Counted from the stretch's first letter, positions 26,931 through 36,362 are shown. The stretch: 64,000 nucleotides of DNA from Aquabacterium fontiphilum (GCF_009909205.1 NZ_JAAAPN010000012.1:62001-126000); one strand, 5' to 3'. Made by a program: numbers and translations. The notes: generated by a model from the letters alone, not told the origin.

Positions 26931-27410
26931 ATGGAAACAATTCTGGCGATCACAGCGGTGGCGATGGTGCTGCTGGGGCTGGCGGGCGTGATCCTGCCCC
27001 TGCTGCCGGGTACACCGCTTGTGTTCGGCGGCTTGTGGCTCGCGGCCTGGCTGGGCAGTTATGAGCGTGTGAGCGGCTGGACGGTGCTCGCCCTGGGCAG
27101 TTTGGCGGCCCTGGCCTGGTTGGCCGACTACCTGGCGGCGGCGGTGCTGGTCAAACGCGCAGGCGGCACGAACTCGGCGGCAACAGGCGCTGGGCTAGGT
27201 GCCCTGTTGGGTTTTGTCGCAGGTCTGCCCGGGCTCATTCTGGGGCCGGTGGCGGGCGCATCGGCCGGGCAGTGGCGCAGTCAGCGCGACGTGGGCGCGG
27301 CGGCGCGCGTGGGCCTCGTGGCCGGCCTCGGCTTCGTGGCGGCCACGGCGGTGAAGCTCGTGGTCGCCTTGGTGATGATCGTCGTGTTTGCGCTCGCCTG
27401 GTGGCGCTGA
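26931..27410 (+). CDS. DUF456 family membrane protein
   Basis: This 159-residue, Gly/Ala/Leu-rich membrane protein has the DUF456 pattern: GLAGVILPLLPGTPLVFGGLWLAAW near the N-terminus and a central GLGALLGFVAGLPGLILGPVAGA. About four to five hydrophobic segments are visible. Function is unknown. It stands 111 bp after the TSUP gene. Confidence 0.88.
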   Translation: METILAITAVAMVLLGLAGVILPLLPGTPLVFGGLWLAAWLGSYERVSGWTVLALGSLAALAWLADYLAAAVLVKRAGGTNSAATGAGLGALLGFVAGLPGLILGPVAGASAGQWRSQRDVGAAARVGLVAGLGFVAATAVKLVVALVMIVVFALAWWR

Positions 27411-27448
27411 GCGGCCGGCGGGTGCTCGGGGCGGAGCCCTGGGTGCAT

Positions 27449-27916
27449 TCAGGGGCAGCGGGCGACGTCGGTGGTCACGAAGGCCACCTGGTTGCCTACG
27501 CGCGCGCGCGCTGATGCGCACACCAGCGGCTGGCCCGGCGCGACGAGTTGCTCGCCGGTGGCGCAACGCTCGGCATCATGACACGAGCGCGTTTCGCGGT
27601 TGGCCGGCCAGCGGGGCAGCCAACTGACGTGCAGCGCATCTACCCGCCGGGCAGCGCCGTCGGTGTCGCAGCCACCATCCGTGACCGAGGCTTCGATCTG
27701 CTGCTTGCCGTATGCGCCCCTGAACTGGTCTTGATGGCGCAGGCGCAGGCAAAAGGGTTGGGCATGTGCGGTGGAGATCAGTTCGACCGACAAGCTCTGG
27801 CTGGGCGCGCGGTGCTCGGCATCCTGGCTGAGTTGCGGCAGGGCGCAGCCGCTCAGCAGGGCGGCTGCGAGAAGGCAGGCCAGAAGATTCGGGTGGGAGC
27901 TCGGGTGTGCGCGCAT
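27449..27916 (-). CDS. Putative lipoprotein, function unknown
   Basis: This 155-residue protein has a lipoprotein signal peptide (LLAAALLSGC followed by ALPQ). The mature region contains seven Cys (for example PFCLRLRHQ, DGGCDTDG, SCHDAERCATGEQ, LVCASA and a terminal ARCP), suggesting several disulfides in the envelope. I do not recognise the family. It converges on the DUF456 gene. Confidence 0.72.
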   Translation of the reverse strand: MRAHPSSHPNLLACLLAAALLSGCALPQLSQDAEHRAPSQSLSVELISTAHAQPFCLRLRHQDQFRGAYGKQQIEASVTDGGCDTDGAARRVDALHVSWLPRWPANRETRSCHDAERCATGEQLVAPGQPLVCASARARVGNQVAFVTTDVARCP

Positions 27917-27980
27917 GCGCGCATCATTGCGCGTGCGGAGCGATTGCGTGCGGAAAACAGTCGGGCAAATCCCCGGCTGT

Positions 27981-28658
27981 TCAGGCTGCAGCCTGCTCCG
28001 ATGCGGTGGGTGATGCCGCTTCGTGGCTGGTCACCGGGCGCACTTTGTTGCGGGGCTGACGGCGCTTGCGCCGTGCGTTGACTTCGTTGTCGTGCTGAGC
28101 GCGGCGGGCCACCACTTCCGCGCGGAACAGGCCGGCGATGCGCGGCCGCAGCAGCGCGAAGACCACCACCAGCGACAACGTCAGCATGGTCGCGTACAGC
28201 GTCATGAAATCACTGTAGGTGAACAGCCGGGCCAGCGGCTTGGCCATGCCCAGAAACGCGGCGTACATCCAGGATGCGCCGCTGACGGCAGCCAGCGCGG
28301 CCGACAGGTTCACCATGCGCTTGAACGAAGCGCCTGGCTCCGCAAGTTGGCCAAAGAAGTAGCGATGCAGCAGGTAGCCATTGACGGTCAGCACACACAC
28401 CACCGTGATCTTGGATAACAGCTTGGCTCGGGACGTGATGGCCTCCAACTGAAAGCCGGTGTCGATCGCGATGATGGCTGCCCCCGTGATCCACAGGCCA
28501 ATCAGCGCCCCCATCACCAGCTTGCTGGCCCAGGCCAACAAGCCCCGATCCACGCGCTTGCCCTTGAACAAAGACAAGTCGGCGTAGGCAATGCCCACGG
28601 CGGCAATGACGAAGCTGCCGACGTGCAACATCACCAACAGCATGCGCTCGATTTCCAT
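27981..28658 (-). CDS. Predicted multi-pass membrane protein, function unknown
   Basis: This 225-residue protein has about five hydrophobic helices (residues 5-25, 42-62, 78-97, 118-135 and 150-170) and a basic, probably cytoplasmic tail (RRKRRQPRNKVRP). No conserved catalytic motif is visible. The ATG at 28658 follows GGGAG by about 8 bases; an upstream ATG adding 40 residues lacks support. The overall look resembles small DUF2214-like or CopD-like membrane proteins, but I cannot assign it. Confidence 0.75.
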   Translation of the reverse strand: MEIERMLLVMLHVGSFVIAAVGIAYADLSLFKGKRVDRGLLAWASKLVMGALIGLWITGAAIIAIDTGFQLEAITSRAKLLSKITVVCVLTVNGYLLHRYFFGQLAEPGASFKRMVNLSAALAAVSGASWMYAAFLGMAKPLARLFTYSDFMTLYATMLTLSLVVVFALLRPRIAGLFRAEVVARRAQHDNEVNARRKRRQPRNKVRPVTSHEAASPTASEQAAA

Positions 28659-28773
28659 GTGTGCCACTCCCGTAACGATCGCTGATGACAGCAGCGTCTC
28701 GTGACACTTTGCACGTTTGGCGTCGCCTCGTGGCGTCATTTGCAAACAGTTGTGTCCGGAAAGGACAAGGTGT

Positions 28774-28804
28774 TGCATCTGCTTGCAACTGCGGTGCAGA
28801 TGCA
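28774..28804. other. Inverted repeat between two leftward genes
   Basis: TGCATCTGC (28774-28782) and GCAGATGCA (28796-28804) form a perfect 9-bp inverted repeat with a 13-base loop. It sits immediately after the hydrolase stop (28806) and about 115 bp before the membrane-protein start (28658). It may be a terminator hairpin without a T run or a protein-binding site. Confidence 0.45.
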
Positions 28805-28805
28805 G

Positions 28806-29705
28806 TCAACCGTTCACACCCGCCGGTGGGATGGCCGCCAGGAAAGCGGTTACAGCCGAGGCGGCCTCCTCCGGCCGCTCCTGCATGAAACAGTGGCCAC
28901 CGGGCATCTGGCTGGCGCTGACCACCGGGTTGACCAGTTGCCAGCGCGCGACTGATTCTTCGATGAAGGGGAAAGTCCTTTCTGCGCGCAGGACCAGTGT
29001 GGGCGTGCGAACACGGCCGAGGTGGTGCCACAAGCGCTCTGGCGCCGAGCTGAATACCTCCGCCTCACGCTCAGGGCGGCATTTGAGGACCACGCCCCCC
29101 TCTGGTGCTGGGCCCAGCGCGTGGGTGACGAAGGCGTCCAGCGCCGCGTCCGACCACCCCTTGTAGACGCCGCGCCCCACCAGCGAGGCACGTGCGGAGG
29201 CGCGGTCTGGCCAGTGAGCTCGGCGGGCGCGTGCCTGCCGGGCCAGTGGGGTGAAACGGGTCATGCCGGTGGCTTCGGCCACGCTCATGCCCATCAGCAT
29301 GGCGGGCGTGAACAGCACGGGGTCAAGCAGGGCGGCGCGCTGAAACAGCCCGGGGTGTTGGGCCAGCATGAGGCTGGTCAGCACGCCGCCGAAGCTGTGT
29401 CCCGCCGCCACCTTCGGCACGTCAGCGAATGCCTGACCTTGTGCGCGAAGGGCGTCTACCGCCCACTCCGCGTTGCGGTTCCATCCGGCAAACGCGCCAC
29501 CGTGGTCGCTGTCGCCGTGACCTTGAACGTCACACAGCCACAGGTCGAAATGCGCGGCGAGGTGAGCCAGCATGGGCTCGTACATCCGGCTGCAAAAGCC
29601 ATTGCCGTGAAGGAAGTGCAGCAGTGGTTTGCCCGAGGGTGGGGTGTGCCAGCCACGCAGGGTAAAGCCGTCGTCGACGGGATGGGCCCAGGGAAGAAAC
29701 TGCAT
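28806..29705 (-). CDS. Alpha/beta hydrolase
   Basis: This 299-residue alpha/beta hydrolase has the oxyanion HGNGF motif (LHFLHGNGFCSRMY), the nucleophile elbow GHSFGG and a C-terminal His in GGHCFMQERP. The substrate is unknown; lipase/esterase or thioesterase activity is possible. Start ATG 29705 (MQFLPWAHP) is chosen; an ATG at 29726 is an alternative. It is divergent from the TetR gene with about 50 bp between starts, so the two may be linked in regulation. Confidence 0.86.
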   Translation of the reverse strand: MQFLPWAHPVDDGFTLRGWHTPPSGKPLLHFLHGNGFCSRMYEPMLAHLAAHFDLWLCDVQGHGDSDHGGAFAGWNRNAEWAVDALRAQGQAFADVPKVAAGHSFGGVLTSLMLAQHPGLFQRAALLDPVLFTPAMLMGMSVAEATGMTRFTPLARQARARRAHWPDRASARASLVGRGVYKGWSDAALDAFVTHALGPAPEGGVVLKCRPEREAEVFSSAPERLWHHLGRVRTPTLVLRAERTFPFIEESVARWQLVNPVVSASQMPGGHCFMQERPEEAASAVTAFLAAIPPAGVNG

Positions 29706-29756
29706 GGCGGCGATTGTGCCGTGCATGCCGCGAGGTTTCGCGTTACCATCGCAGCC

Positions 29757-30470
29757 ATGAAAATCAATCAAGCGCTTGATTTGTCAGCGGAGAGGGTGGG
29801 CGACGGGCCTGTGCCCGGGCAGGACAGGGGGGTGCGTGCGCGCGAGCGCCTGTTGCAAGAGGCGACACGCCTGTTCGCCGAGAAGGGTTTTGCACGCGCC
29901 TCCACGCGCGAGATCTGCCAGGCCGCCGGCCAGAACGTCGCCTCGATTCACTACTACTTCGGTGACAAGGCGGGGCTGTACCGAGCGGTGCTGTCGCAGC
30001 CCATTGAGCTGATTCAGCAGGAGCTTGGCCAGTTTGACGATCCGGCACTGACGCTGCACGAGGCACTGCGCCGCCTGCTGGGGGCGTTTCTGTGTCCGCC
30101 CGCAGCGGGTGAGCCGGTGGATCCCACCATGCGGCTGTACCTGCGCGAAATGGTCGAGCCCAGCGGCGCCTTTCGTGACGTGGTGGCGGAACTGGTCACA
30201 CCCTTGCACGAGCGGGTGGTGGCCTTGCTGGCCCGCCATGTCGGCGTGACACAGCCGGATGACGCCTTGCACCAGCTGGCTTTCGCCTTGTCGGCGATGG
30301 CACACGACTACGGCATGTCACGACCGTTCATGGACGCCCTGGCGCCTGGCTTGCTCCACGGCGACGGCGCGGTGGAGCGGGTGCTGGATCGGTTGGTGGC
30401 CTATGCCACAGCCTTGATTGAATGCGAACGACAGGCGCGTGCCCGAGCGGGCGTGGCGCACAACGGATGA
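29757..30470 (+). CDS. TetR-family regulator (CerR-like C-terminal domain)
   Basis: This 237-residue repressor-type protein has a TetR helix-turn-helix (ARERLLQEATRLFAEKGFARAS followed by AAGQNVASIHYYFGDKAGLYRAVL). The C-terminal region with LRRLLGAFLCP and LYLREMVEPSGAF resembles the CerR/DUF1956 group, often found upstream of efflux operons. Its TGA overlaps an upstream ATG of the adaptor gene, so it is the first gene of the RND efflux operon and probably autoregulates it. Confidence 0.92.
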   Translation: MKINQALDLSAERVGDGPVPGQDRGVRARERLLQEATRLFAEKGFARASTREICQAAGQNVASIHYYFGDKAGLYRAVLSQPIELIQQELGQFDDPALTLHEALRRLLGAFLCPPAAGEPVDPTMRLYLREMVEPSGAFRDVVAELVTPLHERVVALLARHVGVTQPDDALHQLAFALSAMAHDYGMSRPFMDALAPGLLHGDGAVERVLDRLVAYATALIECERQARARAGVAHNG

Positions 30471-30478
30471 GGAACACG

Positions 30479-31657
30479 ATGACGGCGGAAAGCAAAACGA
30501 CGTGGTGGCGGGATCAATGGCACTGGCTGGCGCTGGCTGCCGCAGGCGTGGCGGGGCTCGTGTGGTTCCAGTCGCATGCCCAGGCCGGTCGCGGCGACGA
30601 GCCGGCGGCGCGCGCGGTGCCCGTGGCGCAGGGGGCTTCACGCCCCGTGAAAGCGGCGCTCAGCGTGTCGGCTGTCGTGCCGCAACAGGCTCAGTGGGCG
30701 GTCGAACTCACCGCCAACGGGGCCATTGCCGCCTGGCAGGAAGCGGTGGTGGGGGCGGAGCTGGCCGGGCAGCGCCTGGCTCAGGTCCAGGTCAATGTGG
30801 GTGATCCGGTGCGCAAGGGCCAAGTGCTGGCCTTGCTGGCCAGCGAGGCCGTGCGCGCCGATGTGCAGAACGCCGAGGCCGCATTGCAGGAGGCCGAGGC
30901 CCTGGCGGCTGAGGCGCGCGCGAATGCGGACCGGGCGCGAGCCTTGCGCGAAAGCCAGGCCATGAGTGCCCAGGAGGCCCAACGCGCGATCACGGCCGAG
31001 CAGACGGCGGTGGCACGTGTGAACTCGGCGCGGGCGCAGTTGGCGTCGCAACGCGTGCGGCTGGCCCAGGCACGGGTGCTGGCGCCGGATGATGGCGTGA
31101 TTTCGGCGAGGCAGGCCACCGTGGGGGCGGTCGTGCAGCCAGGACAGGAGCTGTTCCGGCTGATTCGCCAGAACCGGCTGGAGTGGCGGGCTGAACTGCC
31201 CTCGGCTGATCTGGCGCGGGTGCGGCCTGGCATGAAGGCCTGGGCCACGCCGCCGGGGGGACAGACTGTGGAGGGCCGGGTGCGCATGGTGGCGCCCACG
31301 GTGGACGCCGGCACCCGCAATGGCCTGGTTTATGTCGATCTGCCGGCATCGGCCCTGCAGGCGGGCGCCCGTGCCGGCATGTTCGCCCCGGGCCGTGTGG
31401 CCGTGGGGCAGGGCGGGGGGCTCACGCTGCCGCAGACGGCCGTGTTGCTGCGCGATGGGTTCTCGTATGTGTTCCGCATCGAGCCCGCGGGCACCGTGGC
31501 CCAGACCAAGGTGCAGATCGGTCGCCGGCAGGGTGACCGCATCGAAGTGGTGTCCGGTCTGGATGCGCGCGCCCAGGTGGTGGCCTCTGGCGTGGCCTTC
31601 CTCACCGACGGTGATGTGGTGCGCGTGGTGGCTGCGCCTGCGAAAGGCAAGCCATGA
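30479..31657 (+). CDS. RND efflux periplasmic adaptor (membrane fusion protein)
   Basis: This 392-residue adaptor links an inner-membrane RND pump to the outer membrane. It has an N-terminal membrane anchor (WLALAAAGVAGLVWF), a lipoyl/barrel-sandwich half-motif (AVVGAELAGQRLAQVQVNVGDPVRKGQVLALL), an alpha-hairpin rich in Ala/Glu (about residues 120-190) and the second half-motif (VLAPDDGVISARQATVGAVVQPGQELF). ATG 30479 is favoured because GAGGA precedes it; an ATG overlapping the TetR stop (30467) is possible. Its stop overlaps the permease start by 4 bp. Confidence 0.93.
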   Translation: MTAESKTTWWRDQWHWLALAAAGVAGLVWFQSHAQAGRGDEPAARAVPVAQGASRPVKAALSVSAVVPQQAQWAVELTANGAIAAWQEAVVGAELAGQRLAQVQVNVGDPVRKGQVLALLASEAVRADVQNAEAALQEAEALAAEARANADRARALRESQAMSAQEAQRAITAEQTAVARVNSARAQLASQRVRLAQARVLAPDDGVISARQATVGAVVQPGQELFRLIRQNRLEWRAELPSADLARVRPGMKAWATPPGGQTVEGRVRMVAPTVDAGTRNGLVYVDLPASALQAGARAGMFAPGRVAVGQGGGLTLPQTAVLLRDGFSYVFRIEPAGTVAQTKVQIGRRQGDRIEVVSGLDARAQVVASGVAFLTDGDVVRVVAAPAKGKP

Positions 31658-34600
31658 ACGTCTCGGCCTGGTCGATCCGCAACCCCATCCCTTCCATCAT
31701 GCTGTTCATCATGCTCACGGTCGTGGGCCTGATGGGCTTTGTGGGGATGAAGATCCAGAACTTCCCCGACATCGATCTGCCGACCATCACGGTCAATGCG
31801 GCGCTGCCGGGGGCGGCCCCTGCGCAGCTGGAAACCGAGGTCGCCCGCAAGCTTGAAAACGCGGTGGCCTCGCTGCAGGGCATCAAGCACATCTACACCA
31901 AGGTGCAGGACGGCAACGTGCTGCTGACGGTCGAGTTCCGGCTTGAGAAGCCCACGCAGGAGGCGCTTGACGAGGTGCGCGACGCGGTGGCGCGTGTGCG
32001 CTCGGATCTGCCTGGTGATCTGCGCGATCCGGTCGTGGCCAAGATGAACCTGTCTGGCTCACCCATCCTGACCTATACGGTGGCCTCCAGCCGACGGGAC
32101 ACCGAGGCCCTGTCCTGGTTCGTGGACCACACCGTGACCAAGCGGCTGCTGGCCGTCAAAGGGGTGGGTGCCGTGGCCCGCGTGGGGGGCGTGAGCCGCG
32201 AGGTACACGTCGAGCTGGACCCAGCGCGCCTGCTGGCGCTCAACGCCTCGGCAGCCGATGTGTCGCGCCAGCTGAGGGCGGTGCAGCAGGAGGCCTCGGG
32301 CGGTCGGGTTGACCTCGGCGGCCTGGAGCAGACGGTGCGCGCCATTGCCACGGTGCAATCTGCCGAGGAGCTCGCCGCGATGGACATCGCGTTGAGCGAC
32401 GGCCGGCGTGTGCGACTGGACCAGATCGCCACGGTGCGCGACACGGTGGCCGAGCAACGATCGGGCGCGCTGCTGGACGGCGAGCCCGTGGTGGCCTTCG
32501 AGATCACCCGAGCCAAGGGCGCGGGCGAGGTCGACGTGGCCGAGGGCGTTCAGGCGGCGTTGGCCGAGCTGCGGGCAGAACATCCAGATGTGGAGGTGGT
32601 CGAGGCCTTCAACTTCGTCGATCCGGTGATCGAGAACTACGAGGGCTCGATGTACCTGCTGTACGAGGGCGCGGCGCTGGCGGTCATCGTGGTGTGGTTC
32701 TTCTTGCGAGACTGGCGTGCCACGCTGGTCGCTGCCGCGGCCTTGCCCCTGTCGGTCATTCCCGCCTTTGGTGCGATGTATTTGATGGGCTTCACCATCA
32801 ACGTGGTGACGCTGCTGTCGCTGTCGTTGGTGGTGGGTATTCTGGTGGACGATGCGATCGTCGAGATCGAGAACATCATGCGCCACCTGGCCATGGGCAA
32901 GAAGCCGCTGGATGCGGCGCGCGAGGCCGCCGACGAGATCGGCCTGGCGGTGATTGCCACCACCTTCACGCTGATTGCTGTCTTCCTGCCCACGGCCTTC
33001 ATGAGCGGGGTGCCCGGCAAGTTCTTTGTGCAGTTCGGCTGGACAGCGGCCATCGCGGTGTTCTTCTCGCTCGTGGTGGCGCGCATGCTCACACCCATGA
33101 TGGCGGCCTACCTGCTCAAGGCGCCCGAGCGTGAGCATCCCGATCCGCGCTGGATGGGCTGGTATCTGACGTGGGTGCGCTGGTGTCTGCGCCATCGGGT
33201 GCTGACGCTGTTGGCCGTGGTCGGCTTCGTGGGGATGTCGATGTTCCTGGCCGGCCGGCTGCCGACGGGTTTCATCCCGCCGGATGATCTCTCGCAGACT
33301 CAGGTGACACTGCAGTTGCCGCCCGGCAGTACCTACGCGCAGACCGAGGCGGTGGCCGAGCAGGCGCGTCAGATCGTCGCGCAGCACGAGCACGTGAAGC
33401 TGGTGTACACGGCCATTGGTGGCGGTGCGGCAGGCAGCGACCCATTTGCACCGCAGGGTGCGGCCCAGGTGAACAAGGCCACGCTGACGCTGAACATGAC
33501 CCACCGCACCGCGCGCTCGGGCGTGAGCAAACAGGACATCGAATCACAGCTGCGGGTGGCGCTGGAGGCGTTGCCCGGTGTGCGTGTGAAAGTGGGCTTT
33601 GGCGGCTCCAGCGAGAAGTACGTGCTGGTGCTCTCGGGTGAAGACGGCGCAGTGCTCAGCCAGCATGCGGCCAAGGTGGAGCGCGAACTGCGTAGCCTGC
33701 CGGGTATTGGCAACGTGACCTCATCGCTCAGCCTGGTGCGGCCTGAACTGGTCGTGCGGCCCGATCCGGCGCGCGCAGCGGACCTCGGCGTGAGCACGGC
33801 CGCCATCGCCGAGACGCTGCGCATTGCGACGCAGGGCGATTACGACCAAAGCCTGCCCAAGCTCAACCTGTCCCAACGGCAGGTGCCGGTGCTGGTGCGC
33901 CTGCCGGCGGAGGCTCGGACTGACCCGGCCTTGCTGGCGCGCCTGCCGGTGCCAGGCGCACGCGGGCCCGTGCCCCTGGGCAATGTGGCCACGCTGTCGA
34001 TCGACAGCGGGCCGGCCCAGATCGATCGCTACGATCGGCAGCGCAACATCAACTTCGAGATCGAGCTGAACCAGCAACCCCTGGGTGATGTCGAGCGCGC
34101 TGCCATGGCCCTGCCAAGCGTGCGCAACCTGCCGCCGGGCGTGGCCGTGGCGGCCCTCGGGGATGCCGAGGCCATGAATGAGCTGTTCGCCAGCTTCGGG
34201 CTGGCCATGCTCACCGGGGTGCTGTGCATCTACATCGTGCTGGTGCTGCTGTTCAAGGGCTTCGTGCAGCCCATCACCATCCTGGTGGCGCTGGTGCTGT
34301 CGGTGCCGGGGGCGTTCTTCGCACTGTGGGTGACGCAACAGGCCTTGTCCATGCCGTCCATGATCGGCCTGATCATGCTCATGGGCATCGCCACGAAGAA
34401 CTCCATCCTGCTGGTGGACTATGTGCTGATTGCGCGCAACGAGCATGGCCTGAGCCGCTGGGATGCCGTGATCGACGCGTGTCATAAGCGGGCGCGGCCC
34501 ATCATCATGACGACGATTGCCATGGGCGCGGGCATGATGCCCATCGCCCTGGGTATCGGGGTGGATCCCAGCTTCCGCTCTCCGATGGCCATCGTGGTGA

Positions 34601-34743
34601 TTGGCGGGTTGATCACCTCGACCTTCCTGAGCCTGCTTGTCATCCCGGTGGTGTTCACGTATGTGGACGATCTGGTGCGGTTGGTGCAGCGTTTGATGGG
34701 GCGCGTGCCGGCCGCTGATGTGGACGGCGTGCAGACCACGTGA
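31654..34743 (+). CDS. RND efflux permease (HAE1/AcrB-like)
   Basis: This 1029-residue proton-driven inner-membrane pump has twelve expected membrane helices and two large periplasmic loops. Motifs include the N-terminal NPIPSIMLFIMLTVVGLMGF, the central LSLVVGILVDDAIVEIENI (proton-relay Asp pair in TM4) and the C-terminal IGLIMLMGIATKNSILLVDY. Substrates are probably hydrophobic drugs or solvents. ATGA coupling to the adaptor shows one operon. No TolC-type outer-membrane gene follows. Confidence 0.95.
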   Translation: MNVSAWSIRNPIPSIMLFIMLTVVGLMGFVGMKIQNFPDIDLPTITVNAALPGAAPAQLETEVARKLENAVASLQGIKHIYTKVQDGNVLLTVEFRLEKPTQEALDEVRDAVARVRSDLPGDLRDPVVAKMNLSGSPILTYTVASSRRDTEALSWFVDHTVTKRLLAVKGVGAVARVGGVSREVHVELDPARLLALNASAADVSRQLRAVQQEASGGRVDLGGLEQTVRAIATVQSAEELAAMDIALSDGRRVRLDQIATVRDTVAEQRSGALLDGEPVVAFEITRAKGAGEVDVAEGVQAALAELRAEHPDVEVVEAFNFVDPVIENYEGSMYLLYEGAALAVIVVWFFLRDWRATLVAAAALPLSVIPAFGAMYLMGFTINVVTLLSLSLVVGILVDDAIVEIENIMRHLAMGKKPLDAAREAADEIGLAVIATTFTLIAVFLPTAFMSGVPGKFFVQFGWTAAIAVFFSLVVARMLTPMMAAYLLKAPEREHPDPRWMGWYLTWVRWCLRHRVLTLLAVVGFVGMSMFLAGRLPTGFIPPDDLSQTQVTLQLPPGSTYAQTEAVAEQARQIVAQHEHVKLVYTAIGGGAAGSDPFAPQGAAQVNKATLTLNMTHRTARSGVSKQDIESQLRVALEALPGVRVKVGFGGSSEKYVLVLSGEDGAVLSQHAAKVERELRSLPGIGNVTSSLSLVRPELVVRPDPARAADLGVSTAAIAETLRIATQGDYDQSLPKLNLSQRQVPVLVRLPAEARTDPALLARLPVPGARGPVPLGNVATLSIDSGPAQIDRYDRQRNINFEIELNQQPLGDVERAAMALPSVRNLPPGVAVAALGDAEAMNELFASFGLAMLTGVLCIYIVLVLLFKGFVQPITILVALVLSVPGAFFALWVTQQALSMPSMIGLIMLMGIATKNSILLVDYVLIARNEHGLSRWDAVIDACHKRARPIIMTTIAMGAGMMPIALGIGVDPSFRSPMAIVVIGGLITSTFLSLLVIPVVFTYVDDLVRLVQRLMGRVPAADVDGVQTT

Positions 34744-34848
34744 GCATGGGGGATGACCCTTGATTGAGGGGGCTGCCCGGATCGGCTGACACGCCGATGT
34801 CTGACCTAATGCAGGTCTGTCCTGTACTGGGTGTCGGAGCGGTGTGGC

Positions 34849-35430
34849 ATGTCGGTGGTGCGCAAGATCCTGTTGTGGTGTGTGGTGATCGGCCTGGCGG
34901 GCTGTGCGCATCGCGCTGAGCCGCAGGTCAAGCTGGCGCTGGCCCAGACCGAGCGCGGTGTGATGATCTGGCTGCCCGATCATGTGCTGTTCGATTTTGG
35001 CAAGGCCGAGCTCAGCCCGCAGTCCGAGCCCTACCTGCGGCGTGTGGCCGAGTTGCTGCGGGATAAAACGCCCGAGCCCTTGTTGTTGGAAGGGCATACC
35101 GACAATGTCGGTGCGGCCGATTTCAATTTGCGACTGTCCGAGCGGCGTGCACAGGCCGTGGCAGTGGCGCTGCAGGACATGGGCGTGACGCCTCAGCGCT
35201 TGCGCACCGCTGGCGTGGGGCTGGCGCGGCCGCTGGCCCCGAACGACTCTGAACTGGGGCGACGGCTGAACCGCCGGGTCGAACTCATTGTGCTCAATGA
35301 AACGGTGGCGCGCCTGACCCAGGGTGAGCCCGCCAATGCCTTTGAAGATGCCTTTGCCCGGCTGGAGGCGGAACTGGCGCCGTTGCTGAGCAACCAGGGG
35401 GCGCCAGCGGGCGCGGGGGCGCGTCAGTGA
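34849..35430 (+). CDS. OmpA-like peptidoglycan-binding lipoprotein
   Basis: This 193-residue lipoprotein has a signal ending GLAGC/AHRAE and an OmpA-C domain with FDFGKAELSP, LLEGHTDNVG, LRLSERRAQAVAVAL and GRRLNRRVELIV, which would bind diaminopimelate-containing peptidoglycan. ATG 34849 is used rather than a GTG 18 bp upstream because it gives a proper signal peptide. The stop overlaps the GTG start of the patatin gene (GTGA), so the two are coupled. Confidence 0.9.
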   Translation: MSVVRKILLWCVVIGLAGCAHRAEPQVKLALAQTERGVMIWLPDHVLFDFGKAELSPQSEPYLRRVAELLRDKTPEPLLLEGHTDNVGAADFNLRLSERRAQAVAVALQDMGVTPQRLRTAGVGLARPLAPNDSELGRRLNRRVELIVLNETVARLTQGEPANAFEDAFARLEAELAPLLSNQGAPAGAGARQ

Positions 35431-36362
35431 GACTGTCTCGACGCGATGTGTGGTCTGCCGGGCTGGCGCTGGCAGGGACGGCGATCGGCGGTGGGCTGTG
35501 GCGCCCCGTGCAGGCGGCGCCTGGTCAGCCCTCGCGCCCGCCGGTGGTGGCCACGACCCCGCCGAGAGGGCGCCGTTTCGCGCTGGTGCTGGGCGGTGGC
35601 TCGGCGCGCGGTTTTGCGCACATTGGTGTGGTCAAAGCGCTGGAGGCACACGGGCTGCGACCGGATGCGGTCTTCGGGGCCAGCGCGGGCGCGCTAGTCG
35701 GGGCGTTCTGGGCGGCGGGCATGCCGGCCAGCGCGATGGAGTCGCTGGCCTACCGCGTGCGCGACGACGAGGTCATCGATCTGGTCAACGGGCAAGCGGC
35801 CAACCGGCGTGGCATGGTGTCAGGCCAGGCTCTACAGCAGTTCGTCAACACGCAGCTCGAGGGGCGCACGATCGAGACCCTGCCCACACCGTTTCGGGCG
35901 GTGGCCACGCGCTATCCGGCGGGTCAGCTGCACGTGTTCAAGCACGGCGACCTGGGCTTTGCCGTGCGCGCTTCATGCAGCCTGCCGGGCGTGTTCCTGC
36001 CGGCCGTGCAGGGCGATCAGGAGTTTCTCGATGGTGGGCTCGTAAGCCCGATCCCCGTCGCATCCGCCCGCGCCGAGGGCTATGACCTGGTGGTGGCGGT
36101 GGATGTGGCCGGGTCTGACGCGCTGCTCCAGCGCGAACGCAGCGGTGCAGGCCTGTATCAGGTGCTGCTGCGGTCTTTCGAGATCATGGGTGAGGCCCTG
36201 CGTCAGCAGGAGGCTGCCAAGGCCGATGTGGTGATCCGACCCGACGTGGGACGCATCAGCAGCACCGACTTCTCGGCGCGCCGTGCGCTGGTGGATGCCG
36301 GCTTCGTGGCTGGCCAGCGGCTCGCGCCGGTGATACGCGAGCGGCTGCAGGTGCGCCGCTGA
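35427..36362 (+). CDS. Tat-exported patatin-like phospholipase
   Basis: This 311-residue lipid acyl hydrolase uses a Ser-Asp dyad. The glycine-rich oxyanion loop is LGGGSARGFAHIGV, the nucleophile motif GASAG and the Asp motif DGG (EFLDGGLVSPIPV). The N-terminus MRLSRRDVWSAGLALAG has a twin-arginine signal followed by a hydrophobic core and cleavage near VQAAP, so it should reach the periplasm folded. The GTG start lies within the stop of the OmpA-like gene, implying a shared envelope role. Confidence 0.9.
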   Translation: MRLSRRDVWSAGLALAGTAIGGGLWRPVQAAPGQPSRPPVVATTPPRGRRFALVLGGGSARGFAHIGVVKALEAHGLRPDAVFGASAGALVGAFWAAGMPASAMESLAYRVRDDEVIDLVNGQAANRRGMVSGQALQQFVNTQLEGRTIETLPTPFRAVATRYPAGQLHVFKHGDLGFAVRASCSLPGVFLPAVQGDQEFLDGGLVSPIPVASARAEGYDLVVAVDVAGSDALLQRERSGAGLYQVLLRSFEIMGEALRQQEAAKADVVIRPDVGRISSTDFSARRALVDAGFVAGQRLAPVIRERLQVRR

